From an uncultured Pelagibacteraceae bacterium (lineage in GTDB: Bacteria > Pseudomonadota > Alphaproteobacteria > Pelagibacterales > Pelagibacteraceae): a DNA stretch of 64,000 nucleotides. The translations under genes were made by a program, and so were the position numbers. The notes beneath the pieces are model-generated. The model had not been told where the DNA came from. It searched no databases and saw only the letters and a program-made list of their open reading frames with translations. The stretch is taken from positions 1 through 64,000 of the forward strand of contig CACAHE010000003.1 of assembly GCA_902532195.1 (NCBI GenBank). The letters run 5' to 3'. Numbering within the stretch: position 1 is the first letter of the stretch; the number at the start of each line of letters is the position of its first letter. This document shows, piece after piece, positions 17,909 through 31,463 of the stretch.

Positions 17909-19185
17909 ATTTTTAATAAATCTTTATTGTTCCAAATTATTTTTATTTCTGCACCTCCTCTAGTCTCAGAATTCCTAAAGACCAATGAAGCTTTATTTTT
18001 TTCTAATAAAGTTTTACCAATAAATATACCTAACCCAAGTCCATGTTTTGATTTATCTATACTTCTAACAGACTTAATATAAGGTTCACCAATTTTATTA
18101 ATTACATCTCTTGGAAATCCTTTTCCATCATCTTCGACAATAATTTCAGAACTTTCACTATCACTTTTTATTGTTATATATATTTTATTTTTTGCAAATT
18201 TATTTGCATTTCCAATAAAATTTCTTAAACCATAAATTAGCTCTATAGATTTTTTAAATGTAAATGAATTTGTATCTTGCTCATCATTTATAATAAATTT
18301 TTTATCTGATATTTCTTCAAATGATTTAACTATTTGATTAATATATTCAAATAAACTTAAATTTTTATCAATAAAGTCATCTTCAATCGCAGGATTTAAA
18401 GTAAGTTTTTTTAATATGTTGTTACATCTCTCAACTTGACTTTTTAATAATTCAACATCTTTTTTTAGGTCGTTATTATCTTTTAATGAGTCAAATAAAT
18501 CTTGAGAAATTATTTTAATTGTTGATAAAGGTGTGCCCAAAGAATGTGCGGCAGCGGCAGCCTGACCTCCTAAAGAAACAAGCTCATGTTCCTTAGCTAT
18601 AACTTCTTGTATTTTATCTAGAGCTTCTTGTCTAACCCTAGACTCGTTTCCAAAAGTTAAAGCAAAATAGTTTAAAAAAATTAAAGCTATAATTAAAGCT
18701 ATTGGTATAGAATAGTAATAGTATTTATTAAATATATAATTGTTTAAAGGTGACGGAAGCTCTTCATGTATAAATGTCAAAAAAATAACAGATAAAATAG
18801 TTAAAGTTATTAAAATTAAATTTGTCCTAATGCTTAAACTTGATGATGAAAATATACTAGGTATTAACAAAAAAATAGAGAATGGATTAATTGTGCCTCC
18901 AGTTAAATATAATAAAAAGCTTAATTGAAGTATATCAATAATCAAAAAAATAAGAGATTTCTTTTCTGAAAGAAGAGTATCACTATCAAAATAAATTAAA
19001 TATAAATTACTAAAAATACTTAATAATATTATTGAATTTGCTAAAATAAAATCAAATTCAAAATTTAAAATAAATTTTACAGTATTAATTGTTATAAGTT
19101 GTCCAATAATCGCTATCCATCGCAAATTTATATATGTTGACTTATTTAAATAGTAATATGAATCTGAAGTTTTAGAAAACTTCAT
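17905..19185 (-). CDS. regB: Redox-sensing histidine kinase RegB/PrrB
   Basis: A 426-residue membrane histidine kinase. Six hydrophobic segments fill residues about 20-180. The loop GGTINPF (96-102) fits the RegB ubiquinone-binding motif GGXXNPF. The H-box [13 protein letters not shown] places the phosphorylated His at 214. The redox-active Cys is Cys254 in ERCNNIL. The ATPase part shows the N-box ([11 protein letters not shown]), DDGKGFP and [13 protein letters not shown]. RegB senses quinone and oxygen state and signals to RegA; no regA is present in this window. It sits two bases after gyrB. Confidence 0.92.
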   Translation of the reverse strand: MKFSKTSDSYYYLNKSTYINLRWIAIIGQLITINTVKFILNFEFDFILANSIILLSIFSNLYLIYFDSDTLLSEKKSLIFLIIDILQLSFLLYLTGGTINPFSIFLLIPSIFSSSSLSIRTNLILITLTILSVIFLTFIHEELPSPLNNYIFNKYYYYSIPIALIIALIFLNYFALTFGNESRVRQEALDKIQEVIAKEHELVSLGGQAAAAAHSLGTPLSTIKIISQDLFDSLKDNNDLKKDVELLKSQVERCNNILKKLTLNPAIEDDFIDKNLSLFEYINQIVKSFEEISDKKFIINDEQDTNSFTFKKSIELIYGLRNFIGNANKFAKNKIYITIKSDSESSEIIVEDDGKGFPRDVINKIGEPYIKSVRSIDKSKHGLGLGIFIGKTLLEKNKASLVFRNSETRGGAEIKIIWNNKDLLKI

Positions 19186-19187
19186 TA

Positions 19188-21284
<2,097 letters not shown>

Positions 21285-21413
21285 TCATTTTTTTACAAAA
21301 TATAAAATTCGCATAGACTATTAGGTTAAATAAAGGTTGCTACATAATAACAATTTAAAGAATAAAAAATATTTTTTCTATTTTTTAAAAATTAATAAAA
21401 AATTGATTATTTT

Positions 21414-21503
21414 TGGCGGAGAGAGTGGGATTCGAACCCACGATAGAGTAAACCCTATACACGCTCTCCAAGCGTGCGCCTTAAGCCACTCGGCCATCTC
21501 TCC
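21414..21503 (-). tRNA. tRNA-Ser (anticodon GGA)
   Basis: A 90-base class II tRNA. On the minus strand the acceptor 5' strand GGAGAGA pairs with TCTCTCC before a G discriminator and an encoded CCA. The anticodon stem CACGC/GCGTG holds the loop TTGGAGA, giving GGA, which reads UCC and UCU. A long variable arm and the T-arm GTGGGTTCGAATCCCAC are present, as expected for serine tRNAs. It lies between gyrB and the glycan island, with its 3' end facing gyrB. Confidence 0.95.
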
Positions 21504-21524
21504 CAAATAAATTATATAAATTTT

Positions 21525-22355
21525 TTATTTGAAAAATTTCTTAGAGATATATTCATTTATTTTAAAAACTAAATATTTAAAATTTCCTCTAAAAGATTTA
21601 TGAATTTTTTTAAATTTTATCACAAACTGATTACTTCCTGGAATACTATCTCTTTGTTGGTGAGTTAAATCCTCTACCTTTATATCATGACCCTTGTTTC
21701 TCAATACTTCATTTTTGATTTCACACATCTTCCTATTTACATGGAACGCTACAAAAGACTCAAAAAATTCGGCAGAATAAATATATTCATTTAATGAAAA
21801 TCTAAACTTTTTTGATCCAGGAAATCTATAATTTATATCATCTATAGTCTTTTTACAAAAATTAATAAATGAAAACTTAGATGGATTAAAAAAACCTTTT
21901 GATCCATAGCTGACTCCGTAACTATGAAAAACATCTTCTACAGCTAACAGACCTTCATCCTTTATATGCGAAATGCAACAACAAGTCGTTACTATTTGTT
22001 GAAAGTTGGTATGCCCACCATCATCTAAAATAATATCTACATCACCAACTTTATCAAAAAAATTATTCCAAAATTTTTCATCTCCCTGATTGCCAATAAA
22101 TATTTCAAATCCATATTTTTCAAATCTTTTTGCCTCAGGATTGAGTTCAACACCTATAATTCTTGCCTGATCACCAAAATAATTTCTCCACATAAATAAT
22201 GATCCACCGGACAAAACTCCTATTTCAACAAATGTAATTTTTTTTCCTCTGAATTTAGAAAATAATTTCTCATAGATTGGAAAATAATTCTTATATTTAA
22301 GGGTATAATATTCACTTTCGTGAAAAAATTTTATTAAATCATTGTTAATAGACAT
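21525..22355 (-). CDS. Class I SAM-dependent methyltransferase (MycE/CmcI-like)
   Basis: A 276-residue protein with a Rossmann methyltransferase core: ITFVEIGVLSGGSLFMW (SAM motif I, about 35-52), IIGVELNPEA (acidic residue binding the ribose), and ILDDGGHTNFQQ (about 110-121), whose DDG-H pattern resembles metal-dependent sugar O-methyltransferases of the MycE type and CmcI-like proteins. VEDVFHSYG follows. The target is probably a sugar or a glycan, judged from the neighbouring glycosyltransferases; that is inference. It is transcribed away from the FkbM gene. Confidence 0.72.
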   Translation of the reverse strand: MSINNDLIKFFHESEYYTLKYKNYFPIYEKLFSKFRGKKITFVEIGVLSGGSLFMWRNYFGDQARIIGVELNPEAKRFEKYGFEIFIGNQGDEKFWNNFFDKVGDVDIILDDGGHTNFQQIVTTCCCISHIKDEGLLAVEDVFHSYGVSYGSKGFFNPSKFSFINFCKKTIDDINYRFPGSKKFRFSLNEYIYSAEFFESFVAFHVNRKMCEIKNEVLRNKGHDIKVEDLTHQQRDSIPGSNQFVIKFKKIHKSFRGNFKYLVFKINEYISKKFFK

Positions 22356-22418
22356 GTCTTAAATTTAAATTTATAAGTATTTAAAGATGAAAGAATACAT
22401 TTTATTTTTATTTTTTCT

Positions 22419-23237
22419 ATGAAAAAAATAATTTACGATTTTGGTGCATGTCGAGGTGAAAATTTTCCTTATTATTTATTAAAATCAGATTTAATTATTG
22501 CAGTTGAGGCAAATACTGAAAACTGTAACCATATAAAAACAAAATTTGCAAAAGAAATAGATGAAGGAAAAATAATTTTAGAAACTTGTATTTTGTCAGA
22601 AAATAACAATAAAAAAGAAAAGTTTTATATCCACAAAGAAGATTATTTGCTCGGTCAATACCCAAAACCCAATGATAAAAATATAGAAAACTTCATTGTG
22701 ACAGAATTAGAAAGTAAAGATGTTATTACAATTATTAAATCTTATGGTGAGCCTTATTACATTAAAATTGATTTAGAGCAGTACGATAATGTAATTTTAA
22801 AAAGAATTTTATCTAACAAAATTATACCAAATTATATTTCAGCAGAAGCAACAAGTACTGAAATTCTAGACTCATTTTTATTAATCGGAAAATATAAAGC
22901 ATTTAAGTTAGTAGAAGGCAATAATGTTGAATATTTATATAAAAAAACTGAAATAAATACTGCTAAAAATAAAATAAATCATTCTTTCTCCAAAAACTCA
23001 GCCGGGCCTTTTGGAAATGATATTTATGGAGATTGGATTGACAAAAATAATTTTATTGAATTTATGAATTACAAAAAAATTGGCTGGAGGGATATACATT
23101 GTTCTTCTATAGATAGTCCTGAAAAAGAAGAAAATTATAAAAAATATATTAATATAGATAATAAAAGAGAAAAGTACGCAAAAAGAAATAAAAGATTCTC
23201 AAGGTTGATTTCAAAGTTAAATTTTTTTAATAACTAA
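22419..23237 (+). CDS. FkbM-family methyltransferase
   Basis: A 272-residue protein that fits the FkbM family: YDFGACRGENFPYYLL (SAM-binding loop), IIAVEANTENCNHIK (acidic residue after strand 2), and YIKIDLEQYDNVILKRI, which is the FkbM signature in which an Asp-Leu/Val-Glu follows a strand. The C-terminal 90 residues are polar and unlike the core. FkbM enzymes methylate hydroxyl groups of sugars and polyketides; here surface sugar modification is the likely role. It is divergent from the other methyltransferase. Confidence 0.78.
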   Translation: MKKIIYDFGACRGENFPYYLLKSDLIIAVEANTENCNHIKTKFAKEIDEGKIILETCILSENNNKKEKFYIHKEDYLLGQYPKPNDKNIENFIVTELESKDVITIIKSYGEPYYIKIDLEQYDNVILKRILSNKIIPNYISAEATSTEILDSFLLIGKYKAFKLVEGNNVEYLYKKTEINTAKNKINHSFSKNSAGPFGNDIYGDWIDKNNFIEFMNYKKIGWRDIHCSSIDSPEKEENYKKYINIDNKREKYAKRNKRFSRLISKLNFFNN

Positions 23238-24271
23238 GAATAATTTTTCCACTTTTCTAAAATACTTACGTTATCAATTGTCTCTTTAAAATTAGGTAGT
23301 GGATAAGAAAGTTCCTTTTTATTATTAATTAAAAAACTAGAAATAGTTTCAATTTCACTTTGGTACGAATTAATTATATTCTCACAATTTATCAATTCAC
23401 TTTTTTTATTATTAATTATTTGTATATAAGACCTAGTTGAGGGAAACCAAGGTTCATTAATTATTATTTCTCCATCTAACGTTTTTATTTTTATTTTATT
23501 ATCAAGTTTTTTATTTATAGATACTTCTATGTCTGCGGTAATATCATGAAATTTTAACTTTATGTATGAGTATTCATCAACCCCAGTTGATCCATATTTT
23601 TTTTTAACATCTATAATTAATGGATTAATATTTAAATTGTTTTTATTTATTACTGAAATTAATTCTCTCACTAAAGAAGTAGGATAGCAACCAGCATCCC
23701 ATATAGCTCCTCCACCTAAATCAGGATTAAAAAGTCTTTTATTTTTGTTTGGTCTTTTTAACCTTAAGCCAAATATTTTCTTTCCACCAATAGCATCATT
23801 TCCAAAAGAAGCACTGATATGTTTAATTTTATTTGGATGGATCTTTTTTATAGTTGATAAGATTTGTAAGAAAAAAGGGTGATACCTAAAAGTTAGTCCT
23901 TCAGCAAAAAAAACATTATTTAACTTTACTGCATTTATAATTTCTTCTATATCTGAAAGCTTTAAAGTTGCAGGCTTTTCTACTAAAATATGTTTTTTTA
24001 AAATAGCAGATTTTATACACCATTCTTTATGCATAGAATGTGGTAAGGCAATATAAACAATATCAACGTCTTTGCTTTTAATAAGGTCTTCATAATTTGT
24101 GAAAACATATTCATTCTCTAAATTAAATTTTTTTTTGAAGAAAATTCTTTTTTCAGTACTTTTACTAGCTACTGCAAATAATTTAGAATTAAAAGAATTT
24201 TGAAATCCAGATGAAAAAGCTCTAGCTGCATTTCCAAGTCCTATAATTCCCCAGTTTATATATTTTTTCAT
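23234..24271 (-). CDS. Gfo/Idh/MocA-family NAD(P)-dependent oxidoreductase
   Basis: A 345-residue sugar dehydrogenase-type protein. I set the start at 24271 (MKKYINWGIIGLGNAARAF), because the 19 residues before it are low-complexity and the dinucleotide loop GLGNAA then lies at the usual place. The family Lys lies in LVEKPATL, and GGGAIWDAGCYPTSLVREL is the conserved region before the substrate domain. Substrates are typically sugars or inositols; with the glycosyltransferases around it, a role in making a modified sugar is plausible. It is convergent with FkbM, overlapping by four bases. Confidence 0.82.
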   Translation of the reverse strand: MKKYINWGIIGLGNAARAFSSGFQNSFNSKLFAVASKSTEKRIFFKKKFNLENEYVFTNYEDLIKSKDVDIVYIALPHSMHKEWCIKSAILKKHILVEKPATLKLSDIEEIINAVKLNNVFFAEGLTFRYHPFFLQILSTIKKIHPNKIKHISASFGNDAIGGKKIFGLRLKRPNKNKRLFNPDLGGGAIWDAGCYPTSLVRELISVINKNNLNINPLIIDVKKKYGSTGVDEYSYIKLKFHDITADIEVSINKKLDNKIKIKTLDGEIIINEPWFPSTRSYIQIINNKKSELINCENIINSYQSEIETISSFLINNKKELSYPLPNFKETIDNVSILEKWKNYS

Positions 24272-24304
24272 TAAATTAAGATATGCTAATACATATAAAA
24301 AAAA

Positions 24305-25405
24305 ATGAAAATAAAAAAAATTTTCCAAAGTTTATTCAAAACTATTTTTTATAAACTATTTAAGTTGTGCCACGGGAAAATAAGAGAAATTAACAATTTT
24401 GATAAAATAAATGTTAAAAGTGTAGTAGTAGAAAATATTAAGTCTGATGTTTTTCCTGAAAAAGAATATAAAATTTATAATATTCCTAACGGTAGAATAT
24501 ATACGGATACAATTCAAAATGTTGCTATAATTAAAAATAATTATTTAGTACCAAATGTATCCTTTCAACAAATTGATGGAGAGCTTAAATCATCGAGTTT
24601 TAACAATGCATTAAATATAGGGACGCCCAGATTAAAAAAAAACATCAATGGAACCATTTTTTCTCTAGTTCAAGGTGCAAGTGGAAATAATTATTTCCAC
24701 TTTTTATTTGATGTAATCGCTCGATTAAAATTATATCAACAAAAAAATTCTTTGGATGAGATTGATTATTTTTATGTACCAGGAACATATGAATGGCAAA
24801 AAAAAATATTTAAAACTTTTAAAATTGAAAGCAATAGACTTATAGATAGTCAAAAAATTAGACATATTAAAGGTGATAAAATTATAGCAGTTGATCATCC
24901 CTGGTATTTCAAAGGAACTATGCAGAATGAAGTTTTTAATGTTCCTTCTTGGATTGTAAAATGGTTAAGAGAAAAATTTTTAAATATGCATGTAAAATTT
25001 AATTGTAGTGATAAAGTATTCATAGATAGGTCAGAATCAAAATTTAATCACTGTAAGCTTCAAAATAATGATGAAATAATTAATTTTCTTAAATTAAAAG
25101 GATTTGAGTCATACAAAGTAGGACAGCTAGATTTTTTTCAACAAATTTATTTATTTAATAATGCAAAAATTATAATTGGACCTCATGGAGCAGCGCATAC
25201 CAATATTGTATTTTGCAAACCCAAAACTAATATAATTGAAATTATACCTGATACTCATCCAAGTAAAAAATGCAACAGATTAAGTGAGATTTTAAATCTT
25301 AATTATTTAAGAATAAAAACACCAAAATTAGAAAATAATAATATTCATGGTGACATTAAATTTAACATAGATGAGTTAAAAAACATAATTGATAAGATTA
25401 TTTAG
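24305..25405 (+). CDS. Glycosyltransferase family 61 protein
   Basis: A 366-residue protein with the GT61 (DUF563) hallmark IIGPHGAAHTNIVFCKPKTNIIEI (about 296-320) and an upstream KVFIDRSESKFNHCKLQNNDEI stretch typical of the donor-binding part. The N terminus is basic and hydrophobic but lacks a clear signal peptide. GT61 members include xylosyl- and capsule-associated transferases. Donor and acceptor are unknown. Only 33 bases separate its start from that of the divergent oxidoreductase, and it ends inside the 3' end of the GT17 gene. Confidence 0.82.
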   Translation: MKIKKIFQSLFKTIFYKLFKLCHGKIREINNFDKINVKSVVVENIKSDVFPEKEYKIYNIPNGRIYTDTIQNVAIIKNNYLVPNVSFQQIDGELKSSSFNNALNIGTPRLKKNINGTIFSLVQGASGNNYFHFLFDVIARLKLYQQKNSLDEIDYFYVPGTYEWQKKIFKTFKIESNRLIDSQKIRHIKGDKIIAVDHPWYFKGTMQNEVFNVPSWIVKWLREKFLNMHVKFNCSDKVFIDRSESKFNHCKLQNNDEIINFLKLKGFESYKVGQLDFFQQIYLFNNAKIIIGPHGAAHTNIVFCKPKTNIIEIIPDTHPSKKCNRLSEILNLNYLRIKTPKLENNNIHGDIKFNIDELKNIIDKII

Positions 25406-26207
25406 TTTCAATAAAATCCTTAAAATTATTTATATTCTTTATCAAGTAATCAGGAAAACTATCATCAATATTAATTAATTCGTACTGATGACCTCTTCCA
25501 AATAAATCTATTTTTTTTGTTATTTTATCTTCGATTATTGAAGGAGAAGAATAGCTGTCTGCAGCAAATTCATTATGGGCAAAAGTTTTTAGCTTTATAG
25601 AAATATTTTTAGGATCTAAAATATTATTAAAATGCCAACCAGAGTTTTCAAAAATTTGAATATTTTTTTCTTTATCAAATCTAAAAAATGAATATTTTAA
25701 ATTTTTTTTTTTAACTTTTTGTCTCATATAGTCTATTGATTTTAAAAATTTTTTTTTGCACACTCTTGTACCTTCCCAGGGGCTTTCATATGGATTATAA
25801 ATATTAAATTTATAACAAAAAGATTTATGCATAAAAATCCCATATTTTTTTTTTAAATTGAAATTTTTTAAACTCTTAGGATTTGGTATTTCATCTGGAT
25901 CTGAAAAAAATATATAATCTTCCTTATTTGCAAAATCTAAATTTTTAATTATGTGTTCTCTTTGAACTGCTTGCTTTTGCCATTCATTCGTATTGTTTGG
26001 AAATGGATTATCTAAAGTTATATATTTAATTTTTGATTTATCAAAATTTTTATCTAAATTAAAATTCAATTTTTTTTCGTTTCCTTTATGATCGTATCTA
26101 GATTCACAAATAACAAAGAAATCAATATGATTTTTAAGTATATTATATCTTAAATCAAACATCATGTTTTCATTAAAAAAAGTAATACAATCAATTAGCT
26201 TATTCAT
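25398..26207 (-). CDS. Glycosyltransferase family 17 protein
   Basis: A 269-residue protein fitting GT17: N-terminal [35 protein letters not shown], then [17 protein letters not shown] with the acidic DPDE motif used for metal and nucleotide-sugar binding, and a conserved WHFNNILDP further on. Eukaryotic GT17 enzymes add bisecting N-acetylglucosamine; bacterial ones are found in surface-glycan loci. The start lies inside the last codons of lepA (8-base overlap), so it is read from the same message as the translation operon. Confidence 0.85.
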   Translation of the reverse strand: MNKLIDCITFFNENMMFDLRYNILKNHIDFFVICESRYDHKGNEKKLNFNLDKNFDKSKIKYITLDNPFPNNTNEWQKQAVQREHIIKNLDFANKEDYIFFSDPDEIPNPKSLKNFNLKKKYGIFMHKSFCYKFNIYNPYESPWEGTRVCKKKFLKSIDYMRQKVKKKNLKYSFFRFDKEKNIQIFENSGWHFNNILDPKNISIKLKTFAHNEFAADSYSSPSIIEDKITKKIDLFGRGHQYELINIDDSFPDYLIKNINNFKDFIETK

Positions 26208-28008
26208 TGTTATTTATTTTTAATACTCCTATAAATGCCTCTTGAGGAATTTCAACTTTTCCAAATTGTTTAGATCTGACCTTACCCTTTTTTTGTTTAT
26301 CGAGAAGTTTTCTTTTCCTATCTCTTGCGCCACCACCGTGGATTTTTGTTAGTACATCTTTCTTGAAACCTTTAATTGTTTCTCTCGCTATAATTTTCCC
26401 TCCAATTGCAGCCTGGATCGGTATCATAAAATTATGTCTCGGTATTAAATCTTTTAATTTTTCACATACTTCTCTACCAATAGATTGTGCAAAATCTTTG
26501 TGAACCATCATTGAAAGTGCATCGACTTGTTCTGAATTAACTAAAATTCCTAATTTAACTAAATTACCTTCTCTATGACCTATAATTTCATAATCGAAAC
26601 TAGCATATCCGCTTGTCATTGATTTTAATCTATCATTAAAATCAAAAACTATCTCATTTAATGGAATTTCATAATTTAAAATTGCTCTATTGCCAGAATA
26701 ATTTAAATTGGTTTGGACTCCCCTTTTATTTTGGCATAATTTAATTATTGATCCAAGATATTGATCTGGTGTAATTATTGTTGCCTTAATCCAAGGTTCT
26801 TCTATATATTTTATAAAGGTTGGGTCTGGTAAATTTGTAGGATTTTGTAAATCTAAAGTTTCACCTTTATTTAAATGAATTTTATAAACTACACCTGGTG
26901 TTGTGGTAATTAAGTTTATATCAAATTCTCTTTCTAATCTTTCAGTAATAATTTCTAAGTGTAAAAGACCAAGAAAACCACATCTAAAACCAAGACCCAA
27001 AGCAGATGATGACTCTGCTTCATATGAGAAACTTGCATCATTTAATTGAAGTTTACCAAGACCATCTTTTAGTTTTTGATACTCTGAACTATCTACTGGA
27101 AATAAGCCACAAAATACGACTGGTTTACTTGGTTTAAATCCTGGCAAAGCTTCGTTAAGGACTCTTTCTGCTTCACATATAGTATCTCCCACTTTAGTTT
27201 CAGATAAACTTTTTATTCCAGTAATAATAAATCCTATTTCTCCTGAATGAAGTTCATCAATATCTTTTGGCTTAGGAGTAAAAACACCAACTTTTTCAAT
27301 AATATATTCTTGATTAGTTGACATCATTTTAATTTTCATGTTCCTTTTTATTTTTCCATCAATTACTCTAACTAAAATAACTACTCCGAGATATGAGTCA
27401 TACCAACTATCTACTAATAAACATTTCAATTTTTCATCTTGATTGCCTTTTGGTGCAGGCAAATTTTCTATAATTTTTTCTAAAATTTCATCTATACCTA
27501 TTCCAGTTTTACCTGAACAGGAAACTGCATTGGAAGTATCAATCCCAATTACATCTTCGATTTGTTGTTTTGTTCTTTCTATATCTGATGCTGGTAAATC
27601 AATTTTATTTAAAACAGTAACTATTTCATGATTGATATCTAAAGCTTGATAAACATTAGCTAATGTTTGCGCTTCAACTCCCTGGGTACTATCTACAATT
27701 AATATAGATCCTTCACATGCATATAAAGATCTACTTACCTCATAACTAAAATCTACATGTCCAGGAGTATCAATAATATTTAAAATATAATTTTTTCCAT
27801 TTTTAGATTTATAATTTAATTTTACTGTTTGAGCTTTTATTGTTATGCCTCTTTCACGCTCAATATCCATTGAGTCAAGAACTTGGGCTTTCATTTCTCT
27901 TTCTGATAGACCGCCACATTTATGGATTATTCTATCAGCTATGGTAGATTTTCCGTGATCTATATGTGCAATAATCGCAAAATTTCTAATATTATCGATT
28001 TCGCTCAT
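26200..28008 (-). CDS. lepA: Elongation factor 4 (LepA)
   Basis: A 602-residue translational GTPase that back-translocates stalled ribosomes. G motifs are seen as AHIDHGKST (G1), [12 protein letters not shown] (G2), DTPGHVDF (G3), NKIDLP (G4) and CSGKTGIG (G5). The LepA-specific C-terminal domain is visible ([19 protein letters not shown]). Length is normal. It is the last housekeeping gene of the thrS-to-lepA operon; its start overlaps the pheT stop by one base. Confidence 0.97.
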   Translation of the reverse strand: MSEIDNIRNFAIIAHIDHGKSTIADRIIHKCGGLSEREMKAQVLDSMDIERERGITIKAQTVKLNYKSKNGKNYILNIIDTPGHVDFSYEVSRSLYACEGSILIVDSTQGVEAQTLANVYQALDINHEIVTVLNKIDLPASDIERTKQQIEDVIGIDTSNAVSCSGKTGIGIDEILEKIIENLPAPKGNQDEKLKCLLVDSWYDSYLGVVILVRVIDGKIKRNMKIKMMSTNQEYIIEKVGVFTPKPKDIDELHSGEIGFIITGIKSLSETKVGDTICEAERVLNEALPGFKPSKPVVFCGLFPVDSSEYQKLKDGLGKLQLNDASFSYEAESSSALGLGFRCGFLGLLHLEIITERLEREFDINLITTTPGVVYKIHLNKGETLDLQNPTNLPDPTFIKYIEEPWIKATIITPDQYLGSIIKLCQNKRGVQTNLNYSGNRAILNYEIPLNEIVFDFNDRLKSMTSGYASFDYEIIGHREGNLVKLGILVNSEQVDALSMMVHKDFAQSIGREVCEKLKDLIPRHNFMIPIQAAIGGKIIARETIKGFKKDVLTKIHGGGARDRKRKLLDKQKKGKVRSKQFGKVEIPQEAFIGVLKINNNE

Positions 28009-30356
28009 TATGATCTTAATTTTGCACTAGCTTTCTCTTCGACATTAGAAATAATTTTTTGTGAAATTTCATTTAGATCTTTTTCATTCAACGTTTTAAA
28101 ATCCGACTGAATAGTTACTTTAAAAGCTATTGATTTTTTATCTGAAGATATATTTTCTCCTTGATAAACATCAAAAATTTTGACACTTTTGATTAGCGAA
28201 TTATCTACTTTAGAAATAATGTCTATTAAATCTTGTGCCTTAAAATCCTTTTGAACAACAAAAGCAAAATCTCTTTCTGATTTTTGGTAATCTGAGAATG
28301 TTATTGTTGGTTTATTTTTTTTGTTTTGAGTTTTGTATTTAACTAGATTTTCTAGAAAAATTTCAAATCCATATGTGTTTTCAATTATTTTTGGATGAAT
28401 TTCTCCAAAATAAGCTAGTAATTTTCCACTATCTTTTGTTATTATAGAACCAGATCTGCCTGGATGATAGTAGCTTGCTGACTTAGTATCAATTTTAGTA
28501 TCATTTTTATCTATGCCCAGCTCAACTAAAGTTTGTACAACATCTTTTTTAATATCAAAAATATCTAATTGATGCTCTATTCTAATGCCACAAATAACTA
28601 ATATTTGTTGGCCAGGTTTATTACCAATAAACGAGGGACCAATTTCAAATAATGATTGGCTTTCAAAACCTCTATCAATATTTTTTTTTAAATAATGAAT
28701 TAAATTTGGATATAGAGAACTTCTTAATACGCTTAAATCCGAACTTATTGGATTAATTATCTTTACCTCTTGATGATCTTCTAAAAAAATTTTATTTATT
28801 TTTTCATCTGTAAATGACCAAGTGATTGTTTCGAGGTACCCCTTTGAAGCAACAGACCTCTGGGCTAAATGAAAATGTCTTTGAAAAGTATTTAATGTTG
28901 GTTTTAATCTTTTTTTTTCAGGTTCAACTGATTTAATTTTATCAAATCCTTTAATTCTTATAATCTCTTCCACTAAATCTATTTGACCATATATATCAGG
29001 TCTCCAACTTGGAATTTCTACAATTAATTTTTTTCCTTTTCTTTTAGTTGTAAATCCTAAATCTTCCAAAATTTTAGTTATTTCAGTATTTTTAATTTGT
29101 ATACCGATTGTTTTAGATGCAAGAATTGGATCAAATATAATCTTTTTAATTTCTATTTTTTTTGTAGATTGAATATCTATTTTTGAAACTTCACCTCCAC
29201 AGATTTTTGTTATCATTTGAGAGGCTTTTTCAAGTCCCATGGAAATAGAATTTGGATCAATTCCTCTTTCAAATCTAAATTTTGCGTCACTATTTAAATC
29301 CAATTTTTTTGCTGTGTTTCTTGTTATCTCTGGGTCAAAATAAGCTGACTCTAATAAAATATTTTTTGTATTTAATTCTGTTCCAGATCTTATGCCACCT
29401 ATAATTCCTCCCAATCCTAATACTCCTTGATGGTCTGAAATAACACACATACCATCATCTAAATTATAATTTTTATTATCTAAAGCTTTAAAATTTTCAC
29501 CTTTTTTAGAATTTCTAACAATAATTTCCTTATTTACTTTATCTACATCATATGCATGGAGCGGCCTATTTAAATCAAACATCACATAGTTTGTTATATC
29601 AACTACTGCTGAAATTGGTCTTAAACCTAAAGATAAAATTCTTTTTTTTAACCACTCAGGACTCTCTTGATTTTTAATATTTTTAATTAAACAACTCCCA
29701 AATATCGTGCAAGATTGATTTTTATTTTTCTCTATTTTTACCTTTAAAGTATGCTTGGTTGATTTTTTAACTTTAATATTATCTTTATCAATTAATTTCC
29801 CAAAACCACTTGCAGAAAGATCTCTCGCTATGCCTCTAATTCCCAAACAATCTGGTCTATTAGGAGTTATTGATAATTCGATAACATTTTCTGAACTATT
29901 GTTAAAATAACTTTTACCTATTTTTGATTTATAGTTTTGATTTAATTCAATAATTCCATCACTTTCATTTGACAAATTTAGCTCAGACTCAGAACAAAGC
30001 ATACCGAAGGATGTTTCTCCTCTTATTTTTGAAACTTGAAGTTTTAAATTATTTTTTGGAATTACAGATCCCGGTGGGGCATAAATAGTTAACAAATTAT
30101 CTTTGGCGTTAGGTCCACCACAAACAACTTTAACTAATTCTTTTTTTCCAATATCAACTTGGCACAACTTCAATCGATCTGCATTTGGGTGTTTTGTTGT
30201 TTTTACTATTTTTGCAATAATAAAATCACTTAACTCATTTTTAACAGGTTCAACTTTTTCAACTTCTAAACCTGTATTGTTTAATTTTTCAATAATTTGT
30301 GCCTCAGTTTTTTTTGTTTTTAAGTGATCTTGAAGCCAATTTTTTGTAAACTTCAT
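28008..30356 (-). CDS. pheT: Phenylalanyl-tRNA synthetase beta subunit
   Basis: A 782-residue beta chain. The N-terminal tRNA-binding (EMAP-like) domain spans about residues 40-150; the B3/B4 editing domain follows, with a typical GGIIGG stretch; the C-terminal anticodon-binding ferredoxin-like domain is seen as [14 protein letters not shown]. With PheS it forms the tetramer that charges tRNA-Phe. It overlaps pheS by four bases, as needed for equal subunit supply. Confidence 0.97.
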   Translation of the reverse strand: MKFTKNWLQDHLKTKKTEAQIIEKLNNTGLEVEKVEPVKNELSDFIIAKIVKTTKHPNADRLKLCQVDIGKKELVKVVCGGPNAKDNLLTIYAPPGSVIPKNNLKLQVSKIRGETSFGMLCSESELNLSNESDGIIELNQNYKSKIGKSYFNNSSENVIELSITPNRPDCLGIRGIARDLSASGFGKLIDKDNIKVKKSTKHTLKVKIEKNKNQSCTIFGSCLIKNIKNQESPEWLKKRILSLGLRPISAVVDITNYVMFDLNRPLHAYDVDKVNKEIIVRNSKKGENFKALDNKNYNLDDGMCVISDHQGVLGLGGIIGGIRSGTELNTKNILLESAYFDPEITRNTAKKLDLNSDAKFRFERGIDPNSISMGLEKASQMITKICGGEVSKIDIQSTKKIEIKKIIFDPILASKTIGIQIKNTEITKILEDLGFTTKRKGKKLIVEIPSWRPDIYGQIDLVEEIIRIKGFDKIKSVEPEKKRLKPTLNTFQRHFHLAQRSVASKGYLETITWSFTDEKINKIFLEDHQEVKIINPISSDLSVLRSSLYPNLIHYLKKNIDRGFESQSLFEIGPSFIGNKPGQQILVICGIRIEHQLDIFDIKKDVVQTLVELGIDKNDTKIDTKSASYYHPGRSGSIITKDSGKLLAYFGEIHPKIIENTYGFEIFLENLVKYKTQNKKNKPTITFSDYQKSERDFAFVVQKDFKAQDLIDIISKVDNSLIKSVKIFDVYQGENISSDKKSIAFKVTIQSDFKTLNEKDLNEISQKIISNVEEKASAKLRS

Positions 30357-31420
30357 TTGCTTAAACCTCGATAATTTGTTGGAACATCTAAAGGATCAAA
30401 ACCATAATAATTTAACCACCTATAATCACACTCAAAAAAAGATCTTAAATCATTAATTCCGTACTTTAGCATTGCTAACCTATCTATTCCTATTCCAAAT
30501 GCAAAACCTTGATATTTATTTGGATCAACTTTTGAATTTTTGAGAACATTTGGATGTACCATTCCACACCCAAGTATTTCTAACCATTTATCTCCTTCTC
30601 CTATTACAATTTTATTATTTACAATTTTATATCCAATATCTACTTCTGCTGATGGCTCTGTAAAAGGAAAGTGACTTGGTCTAAATCTCATTTTAATTTT
30701 TTCTACTTCAAAAAATTCTTTTATAAAATAATTTAAACAACCTTTTAAGTGCCCCATAGTTATGTTTCTATCAATATGAAGTCCCTCTAACTGATGAAAC
30801 ATAGGAGTATGTGTTTGGTCACTGTCACTTCTATATGTTCTTCCAGGTGCTATTATTTTAAATGGTGGTTTTCCTTTTAACATTGTTCTTACCTGAACTG
30901 GCGAAGTATGAGTTCTTAATAATGTTTTCATATTCTCCTCAATATAAAATGTGTCATGCATATCTTTTGCAGGGTGATTTTCTGGTGTGTTAAGTGCAGT
31001 AAAATTATAATAATCAGTCTCTACATCAGGACCTTCCTCAACACTAAATCCAATTTCTGAAAATATAGATGATATCTCATCTATTACTTGTGATACTGGA
31101 TGAATTTTACCTATTCTAAAATCTTTTTCTGGTAGTGTCACATCATCTTTTTCCTTTTTAACTCTTTCTTCAATTTCAACTTCAACTAGCTTTCTAGCTT
31201 GACTGTTAAATAATTTTGTTAGTTCTTGTTTTGCATTGTTTATTTTTGATGCAGTATTTTTTTTATCTTCGGGAGATAGTGATCCAAGTTTTTTAAATTC
31301 TGAATTTAGGAAACCATTTTTGCCAAAAATATCTACTCTTATAACTTCTAGATCTTTAGAACTTTTAGAATTAGAAAGTTTATTTTTTAATTCGTCTTTT
31401 AATTTTTCAAAATCCAGCAT
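30353..31420 (-). CDS. pheS: Phenylalanyl-tRNA synthetase alpha subunit
   Basis: A 355-residue class II synthetase catalytic chain. After an N-terminal coiled-coil (about 1-85), the motifs [44 protein letters not shown] (motif 2 region), [21 protein letters not shown] and [18 protein letters not shown] (motif 3) are intact. Length is usual. It follows rplT after 43 bases and overlaps pheT. Confidence 0.97.
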   Translation of the reverse strand: MLDFEKLKDELKNKLSNSKSSKDLEVIRVDIFGKNGFLNSEFKKLGSLSPEDKKNTASKINNAKQELTKLFNSQARKLVEVEIEERVKKEKDDVTLPEKDFRIGKIHPVSQVIDEISSIFSEIGFSVEEGPDVETDYYNFTALNTPENHPAKDMHDTFYIEENMKTLLRTHTSPVQVRTMLKGKPPFKIIAPGRTYRSDSDQTHTPMFHQLEGLHIDRNITMGHLKGCLNYFIKEFFEVEKIKMRFRPSHFPFTEPSAEVDIGYKIVNNKIVIGEGDKWLEILGCGMVHPNVLKNSKVDPNKYQGFAFGIGIDRLAMLKYGINDLRSFFECDYRWLNYYGFDPLDVPTNYRGLSK

Positions 31421-31463
31421 TTTTACAGATTATTTCTTAACTAGAGAAAAACAATAGAGAAGA

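Noticed and set aside
21414..26207. tRNA-Ser as an integration site for the glycan island
   Set aside because: The 3' end of the tRNA faces gyrB and not the island, no integrase is present, and I see no repeat of the tRNA 3' end near lepA.
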